A stretch of 5,984 nt of DNA from an uncultured Bacteroidales bacterium (GCA_937896105.1 CALBKR010000266.1:1-5984); one strand, 5' to 3'; counted from the first letter of the stretch, positions 1 to 5,984 are shown. The notes: generated by a model from the sequence alone, not told the origin. Numbers and translations: made by a program.

Positions 1-27
1 AAGCCGTTCTGTAAATAATGAATGTTG

Positions 28-51
28 GAAGGTGACCCAAAAGTCACCTTC
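28..51 (+). terminator. Intrinsic terminator for a plus-strand gene off the left edge
   Basis: A perfect 9-bp inverted repeat (GAAGGTGAC / GTCACCTTC) with a 6-nt CCAAAA loop is followed on the plus strand by ATTTTAT, a short U-rich run. The other side of the stem is not T-rich when read on the minus strand, so the plus orientation fits better. It implies a plus-strand gene ending just left of the window. The first ~20 bases are too short to identify that gene. Confidence 0.7.
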
Positions 52-68
52 ATTTTATGATATAAAAC

Positions 69-96
69 AATGGGCGTGTAATATTACACACCCATT
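69..96 (-). terminator. Intrinsic terminator of the secG operon
   Basis: Two 14-nt arms (AATGGGCGTGTAAT and ATTACACACCCATT) form a long inverted repeat with one imperfect position. Read as minus-strand RNA the imperfect pair is a tolerated U-G wobble; as plus-strand RNA it would be a C-A mismatch. On the minus strand the stem is followed by GTTTTATA. Both facts favour termination of the leftward transcript, about 60 nt after the secG stop. It faces the plus-strand terminator at 28-51, and the A/T-rich tracts of both hairpins meet at 52-68. Confidence 0.8.
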
Positions 97-155
97 AGGT
101 CTATATTTGCTGGCAAATGCGTACTATGCTTGGCGTCTGGCGCTTGTGCCTTGTT

Positions 156-377
156 TTATACCAAAGCGTGCGCAGCCAAAATGCTGAATACAACCATCAG
201 TGCTGCAATTGTCCAAGTCGCTTTCTCTAAGAAATCGGCAGTCTTTCTAACGCCCATAATCTGGTTCGATGATGCGAAACCTGATGCAAGGCCACCGCCT
301 TTTGAGTTCTGAATCAATACAATAAGGCACATCAGGATAGCTGCCAAAACAAGGAGAAGTACAAAAAAGTTAAACAT
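156..377 (-). CDS. secG: Preprotein translocase subunit SecG
   Basis: SecG is the small inner-membrane subunit of the SecYEG protein-export channel, where it assists SecA-driven translocation. The 73-residue product shows the full family core: a first membrane segment at about residues 3-22, the conserved cytosolic loop QNSKGGGLASGF (23-34) followed by SSNQIMGVRKTADFLEKATW (37-56), and a second membrane segment at about 55-70. It ends almost immediately after the second segment, whereas relatives in Bacteroidetes usually carry a further low-complexity tail. The ATG lies 1 nt after the stop of the preceding TPR gene, so it is the last gene of the operon and probably translationally coupled. 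It is followed by a strong terminator. Identification is secure; whether the short C-terminus is natural is discussed in the findings. Confidence 0.95.
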   Translation of the reverse strand: MFNFFVLLLVLAAILMCLIVLIQNSKGGGLASGFASSNQIMGVRKTADFLEKATWTIAALMVVFSILAAHALV

Positions 378-378
378 A

Positions 379-1098
379 TTATTCTTTCTTTGTATGTTTT
401 ACAATAATTTCTAAAAATCTTATTTGGTCTGCAAAGTAACGATTTTTATTTGGAAATTCCAAATATAAACGTTTAATAATTTCAAGTGCTTTGTTATATT
501 TCCCTTGCTTGATGTAAATGTTGGCAAGGGTCTCGGTGAAGAATGATGCTTCCGAGTCCGGCCGTTCTGCTGTCTCTTCCTCTTCGTGTTCTGCAGTCGG
601 CGTGTGTGGAGCATTCAGGTCGAGTGAGATTCTCTCGTTGTCCCCGGCGAGGAAATCGTCAATGAGCTGTTGACCGCGCAGTTCGGGTATCTCTTTTTCT
701 TCTCCTTTATCCTCCTTTTTAAGATATGCCGATACGTAGTCTACAGCAGCGGCGCCTTCCGCCTCGAGCGAAAGTGTCTCCTGGGGAATTGTATCGAGGA
801 AAGCATCAATGAGCGACATTGTCCTGTCTACAGGAATGTCGTCGGGCGCATCCTCTATGGTCGATGCTGTGCCATATCCTGCCATCAGCTCGAAAATGGG
901 CCAGCGGCTCTTGAGGTAGATTGCGGCTTTGCGCATCTCTTTTCCGAACTCGATGTCGTGGAGCAGATACAGATTCTTGAGCATAAGCAGGCGCGCGGCG
1001 TCAAAGTATGGATATTTGGCCACAAGCATACGAAGCTCATAAAGTGTGTCGCGGTTGAGCTTTTCGGGGTGTGATATGTATGTCGTGAGGCTTTCCAT
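379..1098 (-). CDS. TPR-containing protein of unknown function (SecG/LptE operon)
   Basis: The 239-residue protein has no signal peptide or membrane segment, so it is predicted to be cytosolic. The N-terminal part (about 1-75) is helical, with repeated aromatic and leucine positions (for example ELRMLVAKYPYFDAARLLML, 21-40). The middle (about 105-185) is acidic and probably flexible (HEEEETAERPDSEAS, 171-185). The C-terminus (about 186-218) resembles a single TPR unit: FFTETLANIYIKQGKYNKAL, then EIIKRLYLEFPNKN, with the usual G/Y/A/P spacing. A protein of this kind commonly sits between lptE and secG in Bacteroides-type genomes. Its ATG begins 4 nt after the lptE stop and its stop lies 1 nt before the secG start. 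I cannot assign a specific function. A scaffold role in envelope biogenesis is only an inference from context. Confidence 0.85.
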   Translation of the reverse strand: MESLTTYISHPEKLNRDTLYELRMLVAKYPYFDAARLLMLKNLYLLHDIEFGKEMRKAAIYLKSRWPIFELMAGYGTASTIEDAPDDIPVDRTMSLIDAFLDTIPQETLSLEAEGAAAVDYVSAYLKKEDKGEEKEIPELRGQQLIDDFLAGDNERISLDLNAPHTPTAEHEEEETAERPDSEASFFTETLANIYIKQGKYNKALEIIKRLYLEFPNKNRYFADQIRFLEIIVKHTKKE

Positions 1099-1102
1099 AT
1101 TC

Positions 1103-1630
1103 TTACCAGTTGGCTACCGCAGCATTGAAAATCGCCTCTACTATCTCCTTTATCATCTGGTCGACAAGCTCTTCTTGTACCGAATCGAGCGATTGTGTCG
1201 CGTCGAAGTCGCGTGTGGCACTGAATTGGCGCTCGAAATCCTCGTCGTGGTTGGTATTGTTGGTGAAACGTACATTAACGGTCATCTTCAACTGCACCAT
1301 AGATGAGTAGCCGTCCGATGAAATTGATTTGTTGAACTGGTCGTAGGCTGTAATCTCGCCGGCAAGCTGCAGGTCTCCTCCGCGTGCTACCTGCTCAAGT
1401 TTTGTCTGCTGCACGAATATGTCATTCAGTGTCTCGTTGAACATTGTTGCCATTGGTCCCCATTGGTATGCGGCACGGTTCTGGAATGTCTCGAGCGAGA
1501 TTGTCTTTACTTTTGTGTAGTCGATAGACGCACCGGTGAATTTGTAGCTCACCGTGCAGCCTGTGATTATTACGGCAGTCAACAATGCCGCTGCATATCC
1601 TATTTTGCGTGTTATGTTATTCAATGCCAT
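1103..1630 (-). CDS. lptE: LptE family lipoprotein (LPS assembly)
   Basis: LptE is the outer-membrane lipoprotein that plugs the LptD barrel and helps insert lipopolysaccharide into the outer leaflet. The 175-residue product starts with a type II signal peptide: basic N-region (TRKIG), hydrophobic stretch (AAALLTAVI), and lipobox IITGC with the lipidated cysteine at residue 25. Directly after it comes the characteristic SYKFTGASIDY (28-38), then VKTISLETFQNRA (41-53), LNDIFVQQTKLEQV (68-81) and DLQLAGEITAYD (86-97), the alternating pattern of the LptE fold. Length is usual for Bacteroidetes. The ATG overlaps the end of the upstream regulator gene by 14 nt, implying translational coupling. No lptD lies in the window, as is common since the two genes are usually unlinked here. 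Confidence 0.93.
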   Translation of the reverse strand: MALNNITRKIGYAAALLTAVIITGCTVSYKFTGASIDYTKVKTISLETFQNRAAYQWGPMATMFNETLNDIFVQQTKLEQVARGGDLQLAGEITAYDQFNKSISSDGYSSMVQLKMTVNVRFTNNTNHDEDFERQFSATRDFDATQSLDSVQEELVDQMIKEIVEAIFNAAVANW

Positions 1631-2846
1631 ATTCCTTTATTTTACGGTATAATGTACGTTCTGATATGTTCAGTTCCTTGGCTGCGTGTCTTCGCTTGCC
1701 TTTATTCCTTTCGAGCGCAAGCATTATTGTCTTTTTCTCGACATCGTCAAGTGATAGCGCCTCTTCGATGTATTCGTCAACTACGGGGTCAACGGGCTCG
1801 TAGTGTACTTGTGTGGGCTGTATATGGTAGGCGGGTTGTATCTGGTGCTGTACAACCGGCATCTGGTTTGCTTCTGTAAAGAATGTGTTTTCTTTACCGT
1901 TGCTCTCTTGTGAAGAACGCAGGCTCTCTATCTGTTTCTTGAGCTCTGTTATGTCCCTGCGCATATCGAAAAGCACGCTGTACAGTATCTCGCGCTCGCT
2001 CTCGAATGTTTTATGGTCGCTTGCGCGCCCTGCAATGGTAGGCAGGGTGTTTGCAGTCTCCTTCGGGAGGTAACGCGACACAACTTCTCCGTTTATCTCG
2101 CGGTTCAGCTCGAGTATAGATATCTGCTCGGCAATGTTCTTGAGTTGGCGTATATTGCCCGGCCAGGAGTATTCCGTGAGTGCTTTCTGCGCACTTGGGT
2201 CGAGTTGTATTTTCGGAACATTGTATTTCCCCGCAAAGTCCATTGAGAATTTCTTGAAGAGCAGTATCACATCGTCACCGCGTTTACGCAGTGCCGGCAC
2301 AGTGATAGGCACGGTGTTCAGTCGGTAGTAGAGGTCTTCCCTGAATCGTCCCTCAGCGATGGCTTCAGGCAGGTTTACATTTGTCGCACAGACAATGCGC
2401 ACATCGGTCTTCTCGACATCGGATGAACCAACTCTTATGAACTCGCCATTCTCAAGCACGCGAAGCAAGCGTGCTTGTGTAGAGAGGGGCAGTTCCGCGA
2501 TTTCATCGAGGAAAATTGTTCCGCCATTAGCCTCGCTGAAATAACCCTTGCGCTCATTGACGGCGCCGGTAAAGGCGCCTTTCACGTGACCGAAAAGTTC
2601 TGAGTCTATGGTGCCTTCAGGGATAGCTCCGCAGTTTACGGCGATGTATTTCCCGTGCTTGCGCACACTGTTTGTGTGTACTATTTTCGGGAAAAACTCC
2701 TTGCCGACACCGCTCTCGCCGGTTATGAGTACCGACAAGTCGGTGTGTGCAACCTGTATCGCGGTGTCTATCGCACGTAGCAGTGTCGGGTCGTTGCCGA
2801 TGATGCCGAACTGTTGTTTTGCTTTCTGTACCTCAGCTAAATTCAT
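1617..2846 (-). CDS. Sigma-54-dependent AAA+ transcriptional activator with Fis-type HTH
   Basis: This protein remodels sigma-54 RNA polymerase at -24/-12 promoters using ATP. The 409 residues show an AAA+ domain (about 14-250) with Walker A GESGVGK (43-49), the sigma-54 contact loop GAFTGA (90-95) fully intact, Walker B GGTIFLDE (108-115), arginine-finger region GRFREDLYYRLN (166-177) and WPGNIRQLKN (228-237). A predicted coiled coil (about 282-312) leads into a Q/P/H-rich linker (about 325-352), then a Fis-type helix-turn-helix at the C-terminus (RRHAAKELNISERTLYRKIK, 385-404). There is no N-terminal receiver, GAF or PAS domain: the AAA+ module begins within about 15 residues of the start, so no built-in signal input is visible. 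It is the first gene of the operon with lptE, the TPR gene and secG, and has its own TAnnTTTG promoter. Its regulon cannot be deduced here; autoregulation or envelope control is inference. Confidence 0.93.
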   Translation of the reverse strand: MNLAEVQKAKQQFGIIGNDPTLLRAIDTAIQVAHTDLSVLITGESGVGKEFFPKIVHTNSVRKHGKYIAVNCGAIPEGTIDSELFGHVKGAFTGAVNERKGYFSEANGGTIFLDEIAELPLSTQARLLRVLENGEFIRVGSSDVEKTDVRIVCATNVNLPEAIAEGRFREDLYYRLNTVPITVPALRKRGDDVILLFKKFSMDFAGKYNVPKIQLDPSAQKALTEYSWPGNIRQLKNIAEQISILELNREINGEVVSRYLPKETANTLPTIAGRASDHKTFESEREILYSVLFDMRRDITELKKQIESLRSSQESNGKENTFFTEANQMPVVQHQIQPAYHIQPTQVHYEPVDPVVDEYIEEALSLDDVEKKTIMLALERNKGKRRHAAKELNISERTLYRKIKEYGIE

Positions 2847-2868
2847 AATTCTATCTTTTTGTTGCTGA

Positions 2869-2898
2869 CAAAATTACTCATTTATTGTCTTAAACAAG
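2869..2898 (-). promoter_or_regulatory. Bacteroidetes-type promoter for the sigma-54 activator operon
   Basis: On the minus strand the -7 element TAATTTTG (2869-2876) matches the Bacteroidetes consensus TAnnTTTG exactly. A weak -33 candidate, CTTG (2895-2898, one mismatch to TTTG), lies 18 nt upstream of it. The predicted transcript would begin about 15 nt before the ATG at 2846. The 71-nt gap to the transporter gene shows no convincing terminator, so some readthrough from upstream is possible. Confidence 0.55.
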
Positions 2899-2917
2899 CA
2901 ATTTTGGCAGTTTTTCT

Positions 2918-4807
2918 TTAGAATGGGAAAAGGAGCGGCAGTACAAGTATCATTATGATGCCCAGTATTATCTGCAACGGCAGGCCGACCTTGATGTAGT
3001 CGGAGAATGTGTACTGTCCGGCTGGTTTTACAAGGGCGTTGGGCGGTGTCGAGAACGGCGATGCAAAGCATAGGCTTGCTCCCAATGTCACGGCAAACAG
3101 CATCGGCACGGGGCTGACATCCATTGACACAGCGCAGCTCATAGCCATCGGTGCCATAAGCACTGCAGTTGCGGTATTGCTTATGAACATTGTCATAAAC
3201 GATGTCGTAAAGTATATTGCGGCAAGCAGCACTATCGGATTGAAATCACCAAGGGCGGTGACCAGGGATTGTGATATCCATTCCGATACGCCTGTCTTCT
3301 GCAGGGCTGTGGACATTGGCATCATTGCAGCGATGAGCACGATGCTCTCCCAGTTTATTGTCTTGTAGGCTGCCTCTACATTGCGGAAACAGCCGGTGAG
3401 CACGGTGAGCAGGCCGGCGAGTATCACGGCTGTTACGGGAGCAACGATGTTGGTTACCATAGCTATAATCATTGCCAGCATAATGAATGCAGCTACCGGA
3501 GCCTTGTAGTCGAGTGTGACCTTTGCAGCCTCCTCGAGCGGGCGTCCCACGACAATCCATTCGGTGGTCTCCTTCTCAAGGTTCGCAATGTTGCTCCACG
3601 TTCCCTGCACCAGCAATACATCGCCCTGGTGTATAGTCTCGTCGGCAAGTCCTTGGAGTATGTAGTTGCTCTTGCGGCAGATGCCGAGTATGCTTACGTT
3701 GTATTTTGTGCGGAACTCAACCTCCTTTATTGTCTTGTTTATGACCGACGACGATGGCATAAGGACAATCTCTGCAACGCCTATGTCATAGAAATCGAGG
3801 TTGTTCTCTTCGCTGTCGGCAATCAGTTCAAGGTTGTAGTCTGCTACGAATCTCTTTACAAGTTCGCCGGCGCCAGAGATGTATAGGATGTCATCGGCGC
3901 GCAGCATCGTGTCCGAGTCGGCTGCCTGTTGCACGACATTCTTTGTAAGCAGGTTACGCTGTCCCCTTTCGATGTGTCGCACCTCGATGATGTTCAGGCT
4001 GTACTCCTTCCTGATGTTCAGTTCCCCAATCATCTTGCCTGCAGCAAGTGAATCCTGGTTAATCTGTACCTTGTGCAGGTTATTTGCTATGCCATACTCT
4101 TTTACAAGGGTCTTTAGCGACTTTGCGCTGCTTGCGCTCTTGCTGCTCAGTGAACCGGGCTTTGAGAGGTATTTCTTGCTCAGCGGTAGCAGGATGATGG
4201 TTCCCACAACGGCGCAGATGAGGCCGACGGGAAGGAATGTGAAGAAGCCAAGGCCATCGGCATATTCTCCTGCCCAGCTCGGGACTGTCCCTCCTTTCTC
4301 TATCAACTCGTTGGCTTTCTCCATCAGTTTGTCGTTGATGACAAGGTTGGGCGGTGTACCAATGAGCGTCATCATACCGCTCATGCTGCTCGCAAAAGCA
4401 AGCGGCATAAGCAGACGGCTCGGGTTCATCTTGACGCTCATTGCCATACTGACTACAATAGGTATCATAATGGCTACGGTACCTGTGTTGCTGACAAATG
4501 CTCCCATAAGTGATGTTACGACCATTACAAGAATGAACAGGCGTGTCTCGCTGTGTCCTGCCAAGCGCATAAGCTTCGAGCTTATCATTTTTGCCAAACC
4601 GGTCTGGAATATCGCGCCGCCAACAACAAAAAGCCCCACCATCATAATCACGACAGTGCTTGAGAAACCTGCCAAAGCCTCTTCGGGTTCCAGTATCTCC
4701 AGTACTATGAGCGATGCGAGTGCGCAAAGTGCGACAATGTCCGAACGTATCTTTCCCGATATGAAAAACACCATTGTCAGCAGCAGGATAATCAGGGTTT
4801 CTATCAT
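2918..4807 (-). CDS. SLC13/DASS family anion permease with tandem TrkA-C (RCK_C) domains
   Basis: This is a polytopic inner-membrane transporter of the divalent-anion:sodium symporter group, whose members carry sulfate or di/tricarboxylates; the substrate cannot be told from sequence alone. In the 629 residues both inverted transport halves carry the signature pair: SNT (106-108) with GTPPN (150-154) in the first, SNT (543-545) with STPPN (586-590) in the second. Membrane segments occupy about 4-210 and 435-627. Between them lies a soluble insert of about 200 residues that fits two consecutive TrkA-C/RCK_C regulatory domains (about 245-330 and 340-425; for example RADDILYISGAGELVKRF and HQGDVLLVQGTWSNIANLE), a common arrangement in bacterial SLC13 permeases. 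The ATG at 4807 sits about 30 nt downstream of the predicted start of transcription. It stops 71 nt before the activator gene and appears to be a separate unit. Confidence 0.93.
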   Translation of the reverse strand: MIETLIILLLTMVFFISGKIRSDIVALCALASLIVLEILEPEEALAGFSSTVVIMMVGLFVVGGAIFQTGLAKMISSKLMRLAGHSETRLFILVMVVTSLMGAFVSNTGTVAIMIPIVVSMAMSVKMNPSRLLMPLAFASSMSGMMTLIGTPPNLVINDKLMEKANELIEKGGTVPSWAGEYADGLGFFTFLPVGLICAVVGTIILLPLSKKYLSKPGSLSSKSASSAKSLKTLVKEYGIANNLHKVQINQDSLAAGKMIGELNIRKEYSLNIIEVRHIERGQRNLLTKNVVQQAADSDTMLRADDILYISGAGELVKRFVADYNLELIADSEENNLDFYDIGVAEIVLMPSSSVINKTIKEVEFRTKYNVSILGICRKSNYILQGLADETIHQGDVLLVQGTWSNIANLEKETTEWIVVGRPLEEAAKVTLDYKAPVAAFIMLAMIIAMVTNIVAPVTAVILAGLLTVLTGCFRNVEAAYKTINWESIVLIAAMMPMSTALQKTGVSEWISQSLVTALGDFNPIVLLAAIYFTTSFMTMFISNTATAVLMAPMAMSCAVSMDVSPVPMLFAVTLGASLCFASPFSTPPNALVKPAGQYTFSDYIKVGLPLQIILGIIMILVLPLLFPF

Positions 4808-4844
4808 AAAGCGAACTGTTTTTTTCTTGAATTATAATGAGTCG

Positions 4845-4876
4845 CAAATTTAATAAATGAACTTTAAATAATGAAA
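4845..4876 (-). promoter_or_regulatory. Bacteroidetes-type promoter for the SLC13 transporter
   Basis: Read on the minus strand, TAAATTTG (4845-4852) is an exact TAnnTTTG -7 element, and TTTC (4873-4876) is a one-mismatch -33 element with a 20-nt spacer, which is the usual distance in Bacteroides. The predicted transcription start is near 4838, giving a leader of about 30 nt before the ATG at 4807. Confidence 0.7.
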
Positions 4877-4997
4877 TTTAAGTGCCTTTTTCATAGCTGC
4901 CAATCTGGAATAAATGCCATCTTTTTACTCTTTTTGCCCTTGTGCTGGAAAATCTCGTGCAAAATGTGTCTCTGAGCATTTTTTTTACGCAAAAAAG

Positions 4998-5012
4998 CAC
5001 GATTCTATCGTG
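4998..5012. repeat. Short perfect palindrome upstream of the tamB promoter
   Basis: CACGAT and ATCGTG form a perfect 6-bp inverted repeat with a 3-nt TCT spacer. It ends 9 nt upstream of the putative -7 element of the tamB-like gene, where a -33 box would normally lie and where none is visible. Its position suits a protein-binding site, but no known regulator consensus was recognised and short repeats of this size can occur by chance. Confidence 0.35.
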
Positions 5013-5021
5013 TAAAATTAG

Positions 5022-5029
5022 TATATTCG
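5022..5029 (+). promoter_or_regulatory. Probable -7 promoter element for the tamB-like gene
   Basis: TATATTCG matches TAnnTTTG at all but one position (C for T). No TTTG-like -33 element is seen at the expected distance. The predicted start of transcription would be near 5036, shortly before the leader hairpin at 5043-5059. Confidence 0.45.
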
Positions 5030-5042
5030 CATCAACTTTGGG

Positions 5043-5066
5043 CGGTTTGGATAAAACCGGCTTTTT
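5043..5066 (+). terminator. Terminator-like hairpin in the tamB leader
   Basis: CGGTTT (5043-5048) and AAACCG (5054-5059) form a perfect 6-bp stem with a GGATA loop. GC and then five T residues follow (5062-5066). The shape is that of a weak intrinsic terminator or attenuator, lying between the putative promoter and the coding region. It could also simply protect the 5' end of the mRNA. Reading on the minus strand gives no T-tract. Confidence 0.4.
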
Positions 5067-5079
5067 GTGTTTGCTTTAA

Positions 5080-5625
5080 AGTTTACGCCTTATCAGATTC
5101 TTCAAATACATATTCGGTGCCATCGCTGTAATAGCTTCGTTGCTGTTCATCCTGATGCTCTCCTTGCGGCTCGATGTCGTGCAGCATCGTCTTGCTTCTT
5201 GGGTTTCCGATATTGTTACCGAAGACTATGGCATTCCGCTTGATTTAGAGGCTGTCGATATACGTAGTATAAATGATATCCGTTTGAAGGGAGTGCTTAT
5301 ACGCGACCTTGATGGTGATACCTTGATATGCGCCGATGAGGCACGTGCCTATCTGCGCACTCCCGAACTCTTCAGCGGCAGAGTCAGGGTCAATACATTG
5401 TCCATTGCTGCGCCGGATATAAGAATCTGCCGTCTCACGCCCGATTCGCCCCTTAACATCCAGTTCCTCATTGATATAATAAAGGGCGATAAAAAGGAGA
5501 AATCCAATCCAGATTTGCGCATAAATCAAATCTCGATTTACGATGGCCGCGTCTCTTATGATGTGATGAGTGAAGCCCTCGATACTGCAGGCCTTGACCC
5601 CAACCACATAGCAGTTGAAGATTTG
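5080..5625 (+). CDS. TamB/AsmA-like translocation and assembly module protein, N-terminal fragment
   Basis: TamB-type proteins are very large, inner-membrane-anchored periplasmic proteins that bridge towards the outer membrane and take part in outer-membrane protein assembly or lipid transport. The open frame begins after the TAA at 5077-5079. It first encodes basic residues and a single membrane anchor ([20 protein letters not shown]), then the typical start of the periplasmic repeat region: [54 protein letters not shown], and YDGRVSYDV…[10 protein letters not shown]. Family members usually run well over 1,000 residues; here only about 180 precede the break at ~5612-5626, after which the DNA encodes GroEL in another frame, so the open frame continues meaninglessly to a TGA at 5764-5766. 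No ATG or GTG starts the frame ahead of the anchor; the first conventional start, TTG at 5140, would remove most of it. Confidence 0.85.
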
Positions 5626-5984
5626 TGCTGTAAAGGCTCCGGGCTTCGGCGACCGTCGCAAGGAGATGCTTCAGGATATCGCAGTCCTTACCGGCGGTAT
5701 GGTGATTTCGGAGGAGAGGGGATTCACTCTCGAGAACACAACTCCGGATATGCTCGGAAAGGCTGAGAAGGTGGTTGTGACCAAGGACAATACCACTGTG
5801 GTGAACGGTGCAGGCTCTGCAGATGCGATCCAGGAACGTGCGGACCTTATCCGCAAGCAGATCGAGACCACGACTTCGGATTATGACCGTGAGAAGCTCC
5901 AGGAGCGTCTGGGCAAGCTCGCAGGCGGTGTGGCAGTACTTTATGTAGGTGCGGCGACAGAAGTGGAGATGAAGGAAAAGAAGG
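5612..5984 (+). CDS. groEL: GroEL (60-kDa chaperonin) internal fragment, joined out of context
   Basis: GroEL is the ATP-driven ring chaperonin that folds cytosolic proteins. From 5612 this frame gives 124 residues with no stop: [66 protein letters not shown] and [18 protein letters not shown]. They are collinear with the apical domain and the start of the intermediate domain, roughly residues 270-390 of the E. coli protein. [11 protein letters not shown] and [20 protein letters not shown] wording is typical of Bacteroidetes GroEL. It is open at the right edge. At the left the frame runs immediately into TAG (5609-5611), and the first ~270 residues, groES and any promoter are missing. A hand count over 180 nt gives about 58% G+C here against about 48% in the adjoining tamB part. 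It is therefore a joined fragment, not a functional gene in this position. Confidence 0.95.

Larger units (their letters stand above)
4808..5079. other. Divergent intergenic region between the SLC13 gene and tamB
   Basis: About 270 A/T-rich bases without a convincing gene. The left part carries the transporter promoter. The middle has no recognisable element apart from homopolymer runs, including T8 at 4979-4986 followed by ACGC and A6. The right part holds a short palindrome, a likely promoter and a leader hairpin for the tamB-like gene. No small RNA or riboswitch could be recognised. Confidence 0.7.

Noticed and set aside
130..312. Plus-strand 60-codon ORF overlapping secG
   Set aside because: It is antisense to secG, whose conserved loop and membrane segments are clear on the other strand.
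1216..1230. Sigma-54-like -24/-12 sequence (TGGCAC, 5 nt, TGGC) on the plus strand
   Set aside because: It lies inside lptE in antisense orientation, has a mismatch in the -12 element, and no gene follows it.
3879..4853. Long plus-strand open frame (324 codons) opposite the SLC13 gene
   Set aside because: It is antisense to a secure, motif-rich transporter gene, and its composition (Ser/Met/Ile/Thr-rich) is what the complement of hydrophobic codons gives. No family motif is seen.
4878..4979. Minus-strand 33-residue basic ORF in the intergenic region (starts MLRDTFCTRF)
   Set aside because: No promoter of the usual type precedes it, no recognisable motif is present, and an ORF of this size is expected by chance.
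4957..4986. Possible small-RNA terminator: AAAATG / CATTTT arms followed by T8
   Set aside because: The stem is weak and A/T-only apart from one G-C pair, with a 10-nt loop; no promoter or structured RNA upstream could be recognised.
5140..5766. A novel 208-residue TamB-like protein with a unique C-terminus
   Set aside because: The C-terminal part after AVEDL is an out-of-frame reading of groEL, so the unique tail is an artefact of the junction.

Overview
The window looks like an ordinary chromosomal region of a Bacteroidales bacterium (phylum Bacteroidota). The protein families point there: a SecG/TPR-protein/LptE/sigma-54-activator cluster typical of Bacteroides relatives, a Bacteroidetes-type TamB N-terminus, and a GroEL segment with Bacteroidetes-like wording. 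Two intergenic regions also carry the Bacteroidetes -7 promoter element TAnnTTTG, with weaker -33 candidates. Genus cannot be resolved from what is visible.

Layout. Positions 1-155 hold no gene. They contain two strong hairpins facing each other: one (28-51) suits a plus-strand gene lying off the left edge, the other (69-96) ends the minus-strand operon. Positions 156-2846, all on the minus strand, form a tightly packed four-gene operon, in transcription order: a sigma-54-dependent AAA+ activator with a Fis-type helix-turn-helix, the lipoprotein LptE, a TPR-containing protein of unknown function, and the translocon subunit SecG. Spacing is a 14-nt overlap, then 4 nt, then 1 nt. Upstream on the same strand, with its own promoter, is an SLC13/DASS-type anion transporter with a paired TrkA-C (RCK_C) cytosolic insert (2918-4807). 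Positions 4808-5079 are a divergent intergenic region with a good promoter for the transporter and a weaker promoter, a palindrome and a terminator-like leader hairpin on the tamB side. From about 5080 the plus strand encodes the N-terminus of a TamB/AsmA-like envelope protein.

The TamB frame breaks at about 5612-5626 and the remaining ~370 bases encode, in a different frame, an internal piece of GroEL (apical domain into intermediate domain), open to the right edge. The two genes meet at about 12-15 bases that read sensibly in both proteins. This is best explained as a chimeric join (metagenome misassembly or chimeric clone) and not as a real fusion.

Functionally the genuine genes share an envelope theme: LptE (LPS delivery to the outer membrane), SecG (protein export), TamB (outer-membrane protein or lipid transport) and an inner-membrane transporter, with a sigma-54 activator heading the operon. 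I do not see a novel defence, mobile or RNA-guided system. No tRNA, rRNA, CRISPR array or insertion sequence was recognised.
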